Positions 1-12,064 of a stretch of DNA of 64,000 bases are shown here, one piece after another; within the stretch, counting starts at the first letter, position 1, and each line of letters opens with the position of its first letter. Source of the DNA: Eutreptiella sp. 'Long Island Sound 2002' (Eukaryota; Euglenozoa; Euglenophyceae; Eutreptiales; Eutreptiaceae); NCBI GenBank assembly GCA_964036045.1, contig OZ038381.1:69998242-70062241 (forward strand), in the 5' to 3' direction. The notes beneath the pieces were generated by a model. That model was not told the DNA's origin and searched no databases. It saw only the letters and a program-made list of their open reading frames with translations. A program made the translations under genes and the position numbers.

Positions 1-824
1 ATCTGGCTCGGTACTCCACTCCATAAAGGGATGGACATAAACGTACCTCCATGAGTAGTGCAAAGGTACCATAAAATGTACCGTAAAACGGGGCTCCTTA
101 AAAAAGAGCCATAGCAAAATGCCGTCACAAATTCCAATTCGTTTGAAAAATTGCCACCCATACCCCCCACCCCACCCATCAACTTGGGGCTATGTCACGG
201 GAGGCGGCCAATACAGAGTATGGGCCACCCCCAAGCTTGCAATGCACATGGGGTTGCTCAACCGCCATTCCAGCTGCTTCATACACAGGGACATAAATAC
301 GGCAAACATTGCAAGAAAAAATAGAACCCGAATGGAGAGGGGCACGTATATTTGGGGGGGAGGGAGCTTTGGCTCAGCACCCCATCGTAGCCGTGCACGT
401 TCACGAAGAGAAAGCGCGACATACATCATTCAATGGAGTGAAGAACGCAAAGCCGGAGGTTTATTGTAACCCCCAAAATTTCCAATTAGCATTGCAAGAA
501 AGAATGTAATTTGATGTTCATAATGTGTCCAGCGATGTAATGCACAATGATTATCGGACCCCCACATGCACTACACCTTAGCATGTGTTTGCGACTCTTT
601 ACCCATGAATGATGAGTAAGCTCAATCATCGGCTTAAGGCAAAGGATTCACAAACAACCAAGCAATAGTACACTGCATGCGTATTCCATGGGTGTCATCT
701 GTGCCCACCGGACTCGGTGTGGCAAATTTTATTGTGCATGCTTCCGTGCCATCCACAAAGTGTTGCTAGAGGACGCTGATTGAAACACCAAGGGCAAAAG
801 GAAGAAAGTAGGGAGAAAATCAGC
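1..824. other. No gene recognised
   Basis: I see only short open frames on both strands here, with no recognisable domain, and no repeat structure that I can define. A few purine-rich and C-rich runs are present. This is probably intergenic or decayed repeat sequence. Confidence 0.5.
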
Positions 825-1035
825 AATGGCCCGCACGTGGGCGGATTGGCAACATAACCCCCCCGCCGTCCGGGGGGTCCCCAACACTTCAAATCGGGGG
901 ACAAAGTCAACAGTGGAAAGCAAATGGGCGGATTGGCTACATAACCCCTACTGTTTGGGGGCTCCCCAACGCATCAAAGCAGGGGACAAAGTAAGCAATG
1001 GCCCACAAGTGGGCGTATGGGATACATAGCCCCGG
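825..1035. repeat. Three-copy tandem repeat, about 85-90 bp unit
   Basis: A block containing 'gtgggcggattgg', then 'ataacccc', a G/C-rich run, 'ccccaac' and 'gggacaaagt' occurs near 837, 927 and, degenerate, near 1011. The first two copies are close to each other and the third has diverged. It overlaps the C-terminal end of a minus-strand open frame of 204 codons (937-1551) that has no recognisable domain; the overlap with a tandem repeat lowers the chance that this frame is a gene. Confidence 0.6.
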
Positions 1036-4000
1036 CCTATGTGACCAGCCCACATTTTTGGGGCAAATCCGGAGGCGCTGGCTAGTGTGGATTTGATTGC
1101 CGAGGAAGAAGGCATTCAACCACAGCAATAGAGGAATTGCTACTTTGCTGACACATGCTTTTTTTGTGATGGCACACCTCACATAACGTGCCACGAATGT
1201 AAGGTTCTTCATTGTACTTTGCATGCGTCTATCTTGTGTCAATTGGAGATATGTGTTGGATTGCGCCAATTTTGGGCGGCCAACCTTGTTGTTGTTGCTG
1301 CTGCTGCTTTTGCTGTTGGTGCTGTTGCCGATGTTAGCACCCATCCCGGTGTGTGGATCTGTAGCAAATGGTCTGTGGTGCCTCCTCAATACCCCCAAAA
1401 TGCTGATGGTCAACTGAGAAATGACCAAGAGTTTTGCACCAAGCTGCAAGTTGAATTGAAAAAAAGTATCTTTGGGATGTGCACAATGAATCCCACAGAG
1501 ATAAGCAAACCGAGCCATTCGGATCCCAAGGCGGACGTGATCTTCAAGCATGTCCGTTGTAGCTACTTGTAAATAGTTGGTGAATGTTGTTGTGGCCTTG
1601 CCGGGCGGTCTTTTTTTTAGTACACCCGGGTTTGTTCCCGTGCCGCCGCATTGATGTTGGCCATGGCCTTGTTAGGACTCTTTTCTTGACCCTGAATTTG
1701 TTTCCAGAGCCCAATCCCAATTCTTGGCGAGTGTCAACTAATTGGTGTGCATGATGGTTTGGCCCAGTTGGGGTGCCACTAACACAAGTGGCTAGGGATC
1801 GACCCGGGGGCTTTGTGCCCTTCAACAAAAGTACCACTTACCATTGAAGCGTCCAGTTCCTTAGTAAACATAGGGGGAGGTATGGTAAAACTTTGTAGAA
1901 ACGAGGTCAGTTTTCATAAACCATTTTTTCCTTAAAGATTTTGAAAAATTTTTGTTTACTCAGTTTTACCTCGTTTCTCCCAAGTTTTTCCAAAATTTTG
2001 CTAAGTTTTACCTCGTCTGGTACTAAGTTTGCCAAATATCCCTTCAGTGGGGTTTCCATGAGTTCCTGCCCCTACACCCATTCACAGCAGCTGGGGTCCG
2101 GGGCCGGGGGCTGCAGCTACGCCAAACCTGACAGGGAGCATGTCGCTGGCATGTAATTTGGTTGCACTCGTTTTCTCTAACCCCTTGAAGCATGTGCTGT
2201 GAGTGTGGGTGCACGTAGCGCAAGTAGCCGAATTTTCATGCCACAGCGGTCCCACAGCAGTAAAATCAAGGTTGAACATGGAGGTATTGTTAGGTATGTG
2301 ATCCCATAGCAGGTTGAACTTGTCAGGACACCTCACAAGATACTTAATGAAGTGTTATGATACTATCAGCTATGAGCTTTTCAGGGTTTCAATGCGTGTT
2401 AAGGTGTCACAGCCCTTGACAGCAATTCGAGGGCAGCAACAATGGCAAAAGCCTGGTGCAACAAAATTGTTGCATGTTGGTTGAAAGACACTGTCTCCAA
2501 GATACACATTGCGTGAATGTGTATTGAAACCAATTGGGTCTCTTGCTTGGGCTAGGGGTGTGCCATGATGCGTATGATTTTCCCGTATATCAGGCGCCTT
2601 TTTCTCAAGTACTGCAACGTGCTGATTTGTTCTTTTTGCAGGTACCCGAGTACAACACACTGCGGCCGCAGTCTCAGTGCGCCTGCAGGCCAGACTCAGG
2701 GTCTGGAGAAGCACCTCCAAAGCACAAGTTACACGTTGGCCCCTGCCCAGGGCTTCACTGCTGCCACGCACAGAAAACGTGCACAGTCTGCACCCCCAGG
2801 TGTGTAGTGTCTTGGACCTCAAAGCCACCTGCCCAGGTGTGGAGTAGTAGCCTCCTTGCGGGCTAATGTCTGTGCAACAAAATGCACCAAAAGATGCCAT
2901 AGCCCGCATACAGCTTGGTCTTCTCTTCAGGGTCTCCATGTTGGTCTTAAAGCTCGCACCACCCCACTGCTCATTCTACTGCCAGTGCTGTGATCATGAA
3001 ACAAATAAAGACCGCAACCAGCCAACTTGGAGCCCATCTTGCCCCAGATGCCGATGCCACTCCTACCACATTTTGAACCACATAATTGATATTGAGGAAC
3101 GCATTCCAGGGAGTGGGCTGACCCGGCCAGGGCTTCAAAGGTGTTGGATGCTCATGGCCAAGAGGGATAAGGGATGCCAGGATAGTCCATGTGCTTGCGC
3201 TTGGCGCTATTCTTCTCCGCGCTTCTCCGGCCTTGGATGGGCTGGTATGCAGCTGCGGCTGTGTTCGGGCCTGGGGCTGGGACTAGGGTTTTGGCTGACG
3301 TGAAGGAAACCTGGGATGGTCTCCTGGACACATCCCATTCTGTTTCTTAGGGCCACGGGGCATTCCCTCTGAAGTGGCAGTCCAAATACCCAGCTCCACG
3401 GTCCCGCCACCGCCATACATGATCAAATCTATGCACAGCGTTCCCATCCCACAGGGTATCTTCCGACCTTTGCATTCGTCGCCTCACCACTGTCTAGCCC
3501 TTATTCCTCTGGCAGGTGAGGCATGGATCTGCATGGTTGACCTTCAACGGGCCTACTGCTGGGGTGATGGGCGGGACAGGTGAATGGACCTGCTGCAGTG
3601 CTACAATGCACAGATGGACCAGCCAAGGAACTACGCATACCTTGCAGCAATCTGCACCCTTGCCCTGAATCTGTGGGTCGGCTTGGGACTCTGGGGGCTA
3701 TTGTGGTTCGGGGTTCAGCAGGCAATGATCATGGGTGCAGAGTAGCCCAAGAGTTCCGACCTAACAACCTCCTGTTCCAGTGAGGGGCTTCCTCACCATC
3801 GCTGTCCTCTCCGCGGGTGTGTGAACCTGCCCACCTGCCCATGGCGTCGGCTTGGTCAGGTGTGGGAAACCTGGGCATTGTGCTGTACATGCGGGGTTAG
3901 GTGCAATTAGGTGCAAGGGTGTGGGGTTGCTTGCCCTACTTCGTTAATTCTACAGGGATCAGCTGCCCGAACGGTTTCCTTCGATGTCGAGGCCTCATCC

Positions 4001-4040
4001 ATTGAGCTCCGCTCCCTCCCTTACTTGCACTGTTATCGGG
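1036..4040. other. No gene recognised
   Basis: No domain or signature could be supported on either strand. A short GTT/GCT trinucleotide run lies near 1285-1330. Near 1940-2020 the phrase 'agttttacctcgt' occurs twice, about 45 bases apart. The longest open frame, minus strand 2370-2939 (189 codons), has no recognisable motif and ordinary non-coding composition. Confidence 0.4.
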
Positions 4041-4960
4041 TTACCAGTGTTTTTTGAAATGCTGCTTAGGGGCAGCAAGAAAGTGGCAACCAATGCTCAG
4101 GCAACCAACAGCCCAATGGCAGCAACAAAGGCAGCTGCTCCAGAATGGCAAAAGCAAACAAGGGCCTGCTGCTGAGTGGCTGCATGCACACACACAAACA
4201 GACACATACACACATGCGCGCGTGCAAACAAACACAGATACAAAGAGACGCTTCTGTCAGCTTTCATGAAAACCCAAAGCCTCCTTATGATCAGGATCAC
4301 ACCATTGCCGCCTTTTCTGCTGCCAGTGAGCAGCCAAGCACGTTTTTCTGCTACCACATGCAGCAGGCCATTCCACTAGGCTGCAGGCCTTTTTGCTGCT
4401 GCAGTGCAGCATGCCCTTGGTGCTACTACTGGGCAGTACATGTAAATGCCAGAGCGGCATGTTTTTTTTTCTGCCATGCGGCAACAGGTTTTTTATTGCC
4501 ACTGAGCAATTGCTTTTTTCGACGCTAATGAGTGACAGACCTTTGTGCTGCCACTAGACTGCATGCTTTTACTGCCACTGAGCAGATGATCAGCAGGCTT
4601 TTTGGTTGCCGCAATGAGTGGAGTGTTTCTTTGCTGCAACTGGGCAACAGGCAGCAGGCATGCCACACTGCAGCATGCCCTTGGTGCAACCACTACGCAA
4701 CAGGTCTTGATGTATCGACAGAGTAGCAGACTTTTTTGGCTGCCACAAAGCAGCCGGTTTTTGGCTGCCAACTTCCTTTTGCTGCCACTGGGCAGCAGTC
4801 GTATTTAGTGTTACTAGCTGCAGAGCGCAAAGCCTTGTGAGGCCACAGTGCTGCACGCCATTTTGCTCCCACAGCACAACAAGCCCTTTTGGTGCCAATT
4901 CTTTTCGTTGCAGCACCGAACGGCACACCTAATGCTGCCACCATGCAGTGGGGTTTTTTA
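4040..4960. repeat. Degenerate minisatellite rich in tgcca(c)tg.gcag
   Basis: Over about 900 bp a phrase of the form 'ttttt-gctgccactg(a/g)gcag' recurs roughly every 35-50 bases, for example near 4318, 4400, 4495, 4575, 4630 and 4780. Copies are strongly diverged. The repeat opens several overlapping frames on both strands that encode Ala, Cys and Gln-rich peptides; these are by-products and not listed as genes. Confidence 0.6.
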
Positions 4961-5519
4961 GCTATCCGACGTTGACCGCCAAATGGTAGCAGTCTTTCAA
5001 GCTAACATACTGTGGCAAGGCAATACATAGCCGCGCAAGCTAGTGTTAGAGGTGCAGGCCGACCAAACTGAAGGGTGCTTCTGCCGGCCCTCTATGTGGT
5101 CACATTCCGTTGTGAGAGACAGCTACCACTCAATATGTGGTAATCACGCAAGTGGCAGGACACTAGGCACCTCAGGTGAGAGTGATAGATTGGATTGCGC
5201 AGAAGTGAAGGTTGTTGTTGTGTTGTTGCTGAGCTTGGATGTGAAAATTTCCCCCAGTGCACCCAGAGGCAGGGAGGACAAACATTAGAAAAAGTAACAC
5301 TTTTTGTTTTCTTTTCCGGTTTTGTTTCATTTTGTTCCATTTTTTCAAGTTTTCAATTTCTCATTTTCTTTTTCAGGTTTTGGGCTGCTTGCATTTTTCT
5401 TTTTTCAAACATGAAGGCATTTCACCATCTCACCGTGTCTGCAGATCCATGGGCTCCAAGATCATTTGTGCACAGGAATGAGACACTTCTTAGTAAAAGG
5501 GGTCGGTGTATGCATATAT
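4961..5519. other. No gene recognised
   Basis: Between the minisatellite and the microsatellite there is a T-rich tract near 5300-5410. No supported gene is present. Confidence 0.4.
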
Positions 5520-5740
<221 letters not shown>

Positions 5741-6627
5741 GTGCGTGCGCACACAGGTGTGTTGGAGATTGGAAACGACTAGACCGTATAGGGAAGGGAA
5801 ATTGAGAGAAAGCCTGGTATATATCCCATCATAAATTGGCGGACAAAATTGAGTTTGAACTCATGGACAATAACTACAGGGGGAGTTTGGAAACAACATA
5901 GCCATGGGGGGGGTTTTTCTAGCCCATTCCGCCGATCTCCATTGCCAGTGCAAGGTATACCTCCATCAGGGCCTATTTTGTGTGGGCCAGCTACAAGTCA
6001 CGGACACTGGCTTTGTTTTTGGGATTCCTGATGAGGCAATCTCAGCCTGTGTCGGTTTAGAGATAGCCTCTTAATGGCTACCTCTTTTCCTGATTCCCTC
6101 CAAATTGCAATAGTCGATGAGATATGTCGCATTCTCAATAAAGCTTAGAACCTCCATAGCCCGTGTTCTTGTGATGATGCTAGCCCACCCCAACATTGCC
6201 TTCAACCAAACTCATTGGCCAATGATTGGAGTCTCGGCCCCCCATGCGTGTCCTCAGCCACTACATACCCTAGGTACGTCGCCAGCATCTTCATAGGAGT
6301 GTTGTCCAATGCACAACTGTGGTGTAAAACTCCCCTCTCATAACTGCTTAGCATTGCGGCGTGGTGCCAAGTTGCTACTTTGTCCGGGTATCAACAAAAG
6401 GTTATTCGTTGAGCTATGCATAGCGCGGTCGTTAGGAGCACCCACGTCACAACATGCCGTAACCAAATTGGTCAGCTAGGTGAAGCACATATTTAAGCTG
6501 GTGCCTATCCCGAATTGTTGCCACATCAACCAAGTGCTCCACTGGATCCGGCTCCACTATCATTGGTCACACAAGGTATGCCACTTGGCGCCTACCGGAA
6601 GGGGTTGTGATAGATGGAATCTTAGGG
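5741..6627. other. No gene recognised
   Basis: No domain, RNA gene or repeat could be supported. The sequence is of unremarkable composition up to the target duplication of the hAT element. Confidence 0.4.
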
Positions 6628-6635
6628 GATTGGTC
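6628..6635. repeat. Target-site duplication of hAT element, left copy
   Basis: GATTGGTC lies directly before the left terminal repeat and recurs at 7603-7610 directly after the right one. Eight bases is the duplication length of the hAT superfamily. Confidence 0.75.
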
Positions 6636-6838
6636 TAGGGACTCTTGTATTTCCGTGGCACAGAAAATCACGGAAATCACGGAAATCACGGAAATAGGCC
6701 AGAAGTGAAAATCACGGAAATCACAGAAAATCATGGAAAATCACGGAACTAGAAATGAGTGTTCATTTTGTTTGTTATTGTTGTTGCTAGTTGCTAAGTG
6801 TCGGAGTGTGTATTTCTTTGTGCCTTTTCAGTTGTGAC

Positions 6839-7279
6839 ATGTCTTCCTATGATGAAAATTCCGCTCCTGCTGCAAAGAAACAAAAGGTTTGGCAGCGGGG
6901 GTCAAAGATGACAACACGTGCTAGGGCGCAGCAATTTCATGGTATTATGGAAGCCCGGGGTGAAGAGATGTGGTGTATCCTATGTGGGCTACATATTGAC
7001 TACAAAGAGAAGTCAACAGCTACCAAACATGTGAAGTATAGCTTAGAGCACAAGAAACAAGTGGACCAAATGAAAAAAGGTATTACGAAACCCGGGACGT
7101 CAACGGACGTACTGAGTTCTTCAGCAGTGAAGGATCACACTGCAACTGCCGCCGCCACTGCCCCTGCATCAGGCGCAACGGACACAAAGATGTTATCAAA
7201 TTTTGGCAGCCAAGGTTTCCGGTTTTGCGGGAGGCCGTGGCCCCATATTTGTGGTAACCGTTTACAACCGCTTCAATAG
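6839..7279 (+). CDS. BED-type zinc finger protein, N-terminal part of a hAT transposase
   Basis: This frame of about 146 codons starts at the ATG at 6839. Near residues 41-67 it contains C-x2-C (WCILCG) followed by H-x7-H (KHVKYSLEH), the layout of the BED finger that hAT transposases use to bind DNA. The N-terminus is Ser/Lys-rich with a basic AAKKQK patch that could act as a nuclear signal. After the finger there is an Ala/Thr-rich linker and then sequence with no similarity to a transposase core; the frame stops just before the dimerisation remnant. An upstream in-frame start at 6791 exists, but a pyrimidine tract ending in 'cag' at about 6831 could be a splice acceptor, so I prefer 6839. 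Likely a truncated transposase; binding without catalysis is possible but is inference. Confidence 0.6.
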   Translation: MSSYDENSAPAAKKQKVWQRGSKMTTRARAQQFHGIMEARGEEMWCILCGLHIDYKEKSTATKHVKYSLEHKKQVDQMKKGITKPGTSTDVLSSSAVKDHTATAAATAPASGATDTKMLSNFGSQGFRFCGRPWPHICGNRLQPLQ

Positions 7280-7404
7280 AACGTGCAATAGAACGTTCAT
7301 TTAGTCTGGCTGGGCAGGTTGATGTTAAAAATAGGCAAAACATGGGCAGGGACCCGCGGGAGGCCTGTGGGACCATGTTCTACAATAGAGATGTGAGATG
7401 TTGA
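7276..7404 (+). pseudogene. hAT transposase C-terminal dimerisation remnant
   Basis: In a different frame from the BED finger, this short stretch reads ERSFSLAGQVDVKNR and then a Phe-Tyr-Asn-Arg-Asp segment, matching the layout of the hAT C-terminal dimerisation region (ER.FS.aG.....R, then a phenylalanine-rich segment). It stops at 7402-7404. It supports the transposon assignment and shows that the central catalytic region has been deleted. Confidence 0.65.
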
Positions 7405-7602
7405 AGAACGGTTCACCAAACGGTAATAGACCAGCCCCGCATGTTGTATGCTTTGTTTCGTCTCTTGCAGGTGTCCAGGAGAGGCAAAGGCTATGCATAA
7501 GGAAAAGTTTTGAGCCACAGAAATACCACCGAAAATCACGGAAAACCACGGAAAACCATGGAAAGGTTTTGTCATCCAAATCACGGAAATACCAGAAACC
7601 CT

Positions 7603-7610
7603 GATTGGTC
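7603..7610. repeat. Target-site duplication of hAT element, right copy
   Basis: GATTGGTC matches 6628-6635 exactly. The right end of the element appears to have lost one terminal base or shares it with the duplication. Confidence 0.72.
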
Positions 7611-7659
7611 GGTGATTGAAACACACTAACCGACTACAAAGACTCGGTACTTTCGCCAC

Positions 7660-7688
7660 AGCACGTGTGTGTGTGTGTGTGTGTGTGA
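7660..7688. repeat. (GT)n microsatellite
   Basis: About 13 GT units in an almost perfect run. Confidence 0.9.
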
Positions 7689-8197
7689 TTGTGCACTTGC
7701 GTGCAGTCTAAGTTCGAACAACAAGCAGGAATGATGGCTCAAACAATAACCCCCCTAGGCGCCACATTAGGGGTGGAGGGAGCCTAGGAATCCACGGTTG
7801 GCGTTCACATGTCCCAGTCCAACAGGGGACCTGTGGTGGTCTCGGTGGGCCACGGTCCGTGATATGGCAAGAAGGGAACAAACGACAAGTAGGCTCGAAA
7901 CAGGAGTACAGCCAGAATGCAACCAAGCCAATCTAATCCAATATGATCAAGGGCATGTAAGTGCTGTTGTATGAGATGTACCTATTGTTCATACTCTCGT
8001 ATACAATGAGCATTGCAGGCCAATGACATGATGCTTAGGTAGGTGATGCACATGTCACCTTCTTCATCACTGTCCGCTAGAAACGCCAAAAAGGCGCCTA
8101 GTGTCCATGACTTCACTTTGATATTGGCCTCACGAGCTGTTTTTGACAATCAGTGCTCTGCTTCCGCTGTGCCCTTAATCTCCTCACATTGTCTGTA
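7689..8197. other. No gene recognised
   Basis: No feature could be supported between the two GT-rich microsatellites. Confidence 0.4.
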
Positions 8198-8262
8198 TAA
8201 GTATGTGTGTGTGTGTGCGTGTGTGTGTATGGGTGTGTAGGTGGGTGCGGGTGTGGGTGGGT
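8198..8262. repeat. GT-rich microsatellite, imperfect
   Basis: TG/GTG repeats interrupted by single base changes, grading into GGGTG units. Confidence 0.85.
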
Positions 8263-8459
8263 GTCAGTTTGTATTCTTGCTTTGCATGTTTGCCAGCGAG
8301 AGACATTGACATACCGGTGATCCTCTTGAACTTGTAGGATGCTTGTCCTCAAAACAAGCTGAAAATGGCCGTTTTCAGACACCAACCCAGGCAGAAAATG
8401 GGCTTGACGGCTGAAATTGACACAAAACTTGTTTCGGGTGATCTGCATTTTCCAGCCGA

Positions 8460-10850
8460 AAGTCGTGATTACCGAGCTGGGTCTCCCGGTGGAGGGTTTA
8501 CAACCCACTTTTGGGTCCAAGGGTGAGCAGTGTATTTTAGCAGCAAGCAGCAGCGAGCAGCTAGCAGAAAAAGGGGCTGTTGGCTGGGGGGGGGGGGGGG
8601 GGCACCGTAGCTCAAAATCGGCAGCCAAGTGAGCAACATTCAATTCACAATACGGGTGCCATACGCATGCTGGATGGAGAACCGTGGCTGCAAACAACAG
8701 CCCCTTCCAGCAGGCAAGGTCCCATGGCCACACAGCACCCATCCCTGCTGGACACCCCCGAATGTTCGGTCTCAATGCCTGCTGAACTGCTGACAGTCCT
8801 CTCTGCCATAGTGCACACTAGCGGAGATACCACCCTTCCTGTGTTTGTCTTGGGAGGGGGGCACGGTACTTCTGCAGGTTACCCGCGGGTTCTGCTCCCT
8901 TTCTTCGACTTGAAGCCGTTGCCTTTTATAAGCATGCATGTGGGGTAGTGGGGCTGGGTGCAGGTTCGGATGTTGGTACACTTCATTGCTTCATGAGTGG
9001 TGGTCAGCAGCCTGCTTGGGGAGTCCTAAGCTGAGGCTGCCAGTGGAGTTATGATGACAGGGCATCCAGTACAATAATGGTAGAAAACCTGAAGAAGAAC
9101 ACCTTCTGTTCTGGTGGAGTTATTTCATGGATGTGGCTATTGTTGTCGTCACAATGATTCATTTTGGCCCGATTTCTGTCCATATTACGGTCCATTGGGG
9201 GTAGGGGCTGGGTTTTGTTTTGGCAGCATGCATATGCGGTCACCTTTTTGCCTCCTAGACCGCGACCTCTCTGCCTTGGACTGCGCCTCTTTGACAGCGT
9301 CTTGTGGACTGTCCGTCCCTAGGGTATCCCACTAACACTGCAGCCTTTTGCCTTATGGATAAACCCATGATGCTCGGGGATGTCACAGCAGGACTTGCTG
9401 TCACCAAATGTTCTTTTTCTTAGTGTGTGCTGATGGTCTGCACACTGTTGGGTTCCTGCTCTTTGTTGTTTACTATCTTCAGTGGCTACTCAAGCTCCAT
9501 ATGCAATGCACCCATACACGGGCAACACGCTCAGCCCGTGGGCACCAACAATACGACAATTGCCGCAACACCACCCTGTCCAGTACACTGTCATTTGAGA
9601 CCAGGTGTGCACTCCATTAAAGGCACTCGATTTTTGTGGGTATTGCATGATATTTGTCTTGATTCAAGATTGCCGCCAGCATGTGCAGCTGGAGCTTCCT
9701 GTGGTTTTACCAGCATTGCGTCAGAGGACCATTGGCGGACTTACCGAGCCGGGTCTCCCAGTGGAGGTTTTACACCCCATGTTAGGGTGCAAGGTGAGCC
9801 ATGTATTTATTCAGCATTTATTCAGCAGCAAAAAAAAAGCAAGCAGCATAAACCAAAGGCTCAAAATCAGCATCCAAGTAGCTCAAAATGACTGCAAAGC
9901 GCATCATCTAAAACAGGTTGTGTGTCATCTTGAAGCATCTAGCTTGTTTGACGGCCGATTCGTTGTCGAAAAATGGCTATTTTTTCGTGCTCTCAGGACA
10001 ATCATCTTCTTCCACTATGATCAGACCATCAAATGATTGCAAATGGGTGTTCAATGAGGCATCTCTCACGCCATGGTGCTAACCTTTGGTCCATTTGAAG
10101 TGAAAACGAGCTGCCTTTCATCCAGGTTCAAAACAACCATAAGGACCTAGCTCGGTCTGAGTAGTTAGTGTTGAATACCAAGTTAGGTGTCCCACTAGAG
10201 GTTTTGCAACCCATTTTAGGGTCCAAGGTTGAGCAGTGTATTTTAGCAGTGTGTTTCAGCAGCAGCCATCCTAGGAGGGCCGTTCTTGTTCCACGGCGAT
10301 TGGGCTATGAAATGATTGCACATGGGTATTCAATTGGGCAGCTCTCACGCCATGGTACTTTGCCATGGTCCATTTTGAGGTGATAATGAGACATTTTTCA
10401 GCCCTTTTTCGGGACGATCATCCCGAGAATTTAGGACAGTCATCACTGTGTTTTGCAGGTGTCTCCATGCAGGGCTGTCTTTCTTCGACGTCTATCGCAT
10501 TATGGTACCATGCGGTGGTCCATTTCGGAGTGAAATTGTCCCGTTTTTCAGCGTGTTTCTAACATGATTATCCTAAACGCTCAAGACGATCGCCATTGTT
10601 TCATGTAGGCATCTTCATTGAGGGCTGTTCTTGTTCCACATTGATTGGGCTATCAATTGATTGCGAATGGGTGTCCAATGGGTGTTCCATTTTGAGGTGA
10701 AAATGAGTTGCTTTTCAACTATGTTCATGAGGACTACAAGCTTTTTCACAAGTGCTGATTACCGAGCTACGTCTCCCACAGGAGGTTTTACAACCCAATT
10801 TAGGGTCTAGGGCGAGGAGCGTATTTTAGGTGCACCAGCAACAGAAACAT
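8460..10850 (+). repeat. Dispersed repeat family A, four direct copies
   Basis: A block of about 80 bases with the phrases 'ttaccgagct', 'tctccc', 'ggaggttttaca', 'acccattttagggtccaagg' and 'gcagtgtatttta' occurs near 8470-8545, 9740-9815, 10180-10250 and 10755-10835. The last copy reads 'aggagcgtatttta'. An inverted copy lies at about 13555-13680. It is mixed with the 180-bp satellite and seems to be part of the same higher-order array. No coding frame crosses the copies consistently. Confidence 0.75.
8551..9735. other. No gene recognised, poly-G tract at about 8587-8604
   Basis: Between the first two copies of family A there is an 18-base G run and otherwise unremarkable sequence. Open frames such as the plus-strand one at 9427-9891 have no recognisable domain. 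Confidence 0.4.
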
Positions 10851-11620
10851 GCAAGAGTATGAGTGAGCAACGGGCGCAATTCAAATTCTTTTGGGGACAA
10901 CGTGGCTCAAAACCGGCATCCAAGTAGCCGAAAGTGCCCGCAAAGCAACTATGCGTCACGTGAAACAAGTTTTGTGCGATTACATGCCGCCGAGCCCATT
11001 TTGCGGCCAATTTAGTGTCGAAAAACAGGCATTTTCGCCTGCTTACAAGACCTTGGTTCTTGAAGTTCAAGATGATCGCCGGTGTGTCAATCAAGTGTCT
11101 CCAATGAGGGCCGTTTATTTTCCACAGCGATTGGATCATCAGGCTCACTCTGTGGTGCCTTGTCATGGTCCATTTTGGTGTGAAAATGAGCCGGTTTTTT
11201 TAATTTTCTTCTGCGACGATGGCCCTAGCAGTATAGGTGTCATGTAGATGTGTCTGATGAAGGCCATTCTTCCTCTAGGGTTTTTGGGCGATCAAATGAT
11301 GGCAAATGGGTGTTTGGTGTGGCATCGATGACCCCATGGTATCATGCCGTGGTTAGGGTTATTTGGAGGAGACAATGATTTCTTTTTCAGCTTGTTCTTG
11401 GAACAATCATCTTGAGCATTTAGGACGGTCATCAGTGTGTTTTGTAGGTGTCTTCAACGAGGGCCATTCCTCTTCAGCGGTGATTGAGTTGTCAAATGAT
11501 GGCAAATGTGTGTTCGGTGACACATCTCTTACACTGGTGCCAGGCGCTTGTCCATTTAGGAGTGATGTTGAACAAGGGTTTGCAATCGTTTGATAGGCCA
11601 ATAGTTGTTGAAGAAGAAGA
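10010..11620 (+). repeat. Satellite of about 180 bp, direct orientation
   Basis: Landmark phrases recur in the same order: 'gggctgttcttgttccac', 'gattgggctat(c/g)aa(a/t)tgattgc(a/g)aatgggt', 'catggtccattttgaggtgaaaatgag', 'atcatc...gga', 'gtgttt(t/c)gcaggtgtct'. Landmarks sit near 10080, 10270-10370, 10480-10530, 10620-10700, 11090-11190, 11260-11350 and 11450-11560. Units are 150-200 bp and strongly diverged. The same unit occurs inverted at 13690-14290. Confidence 0.75.
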
Positions 11621-11787
11621 AGGGATTTGCTTGACACACCACTGATCTTGTTGAAGTTTCAAAACCATCATCCTTGTCTTGTCAGAACCATCGTCCTAAA
11701 AGCAAGCTAAAACAGCCCGTTTTTCGACACCAAATCAGCCGTAAAATGGCCTGGAGGGGGCGGCCGGGCCCGGTCCTTGTATGCGAC

Positions 11788-11805
11788 CCCCCCCCCCCCC
11801 CCCCT
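11788..11805. repeat. Poly-C tract
   Basis: An uninterrupted run of about 17-18 C. Similar oligo-C or oligo-G runs occur at 8587, 14370, 14432, 14838, 21770, 38862, 43595, 47828, 52236 and 61769. Confidence 0.9.
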
Positions 11806-12032
11806 AGCCCCCCCCACCCTTGGGTTTTGAAAGATAGTGGTGCCGGGTTGGCCACCAACAAGTGTCTCTAGAGAAAACTGTCCGGCGCCAAAGGCGCCAA
11901 AATTTTTTTTCATACTATGCGTTTATACTCAAAATACTCAAAATTTTATAGAGAATTCATATTTGTGTTAAAACAAAAATTTTGACCTAAAGGAGGGCTA
12001 CAGGAGGGCTGCAGGCCCTAACAGCAACCACA

Positions 12033-12064
12033 ACCCTAACCCTAACCCTAGCCCTAACCCTAAT
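12033..12064 (-). repeat. Interstitial telomere-like tract (TTAGGG)n
   Basis: About five units of CCCTAA on the + strand with one variant unit (CCCTAG). TTAGGG is the telomere repeat of many eukaryotic lineages. The tract is far too short and internal to be a chromosome end. Confidence 0.85.

Larger units (their letters stand above)
6636..7602 (+). mobile_element. hAT-type DNA transposon, internally deleted (T1)
   Basis: The element is about 967 bp. The left end starts TAGGGACTCTTGTATTTCCG and the right end, read on the minus strand, starts AGGGTTTCTGGTATTTCCGTG less one base, so about 17 of 20 terminal positions agree; C/TAGGG ends are typical of hAT. Subterminal copies of 'atcacggaaa' crowd both ends (about 6665-6750 and 7525-7600), also a hAT habit. 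An 8-bp duplication flanks it. Inside are an N-terminal BED-type zinc finger frame and a separate C-terminal hAT dimerisation remnant in another frame. The several hundred codons of catalytic core usually found between them are absent, so it cannot encode a working transposase and is at best non-autonomous. Confidence 0.82.

Noticed and set aside
937-1551. 204-codon minus-strand frame
   Set aside because: No domain; its C-terminus lies in a tandem repeat and its middle in a trinucleotide run.
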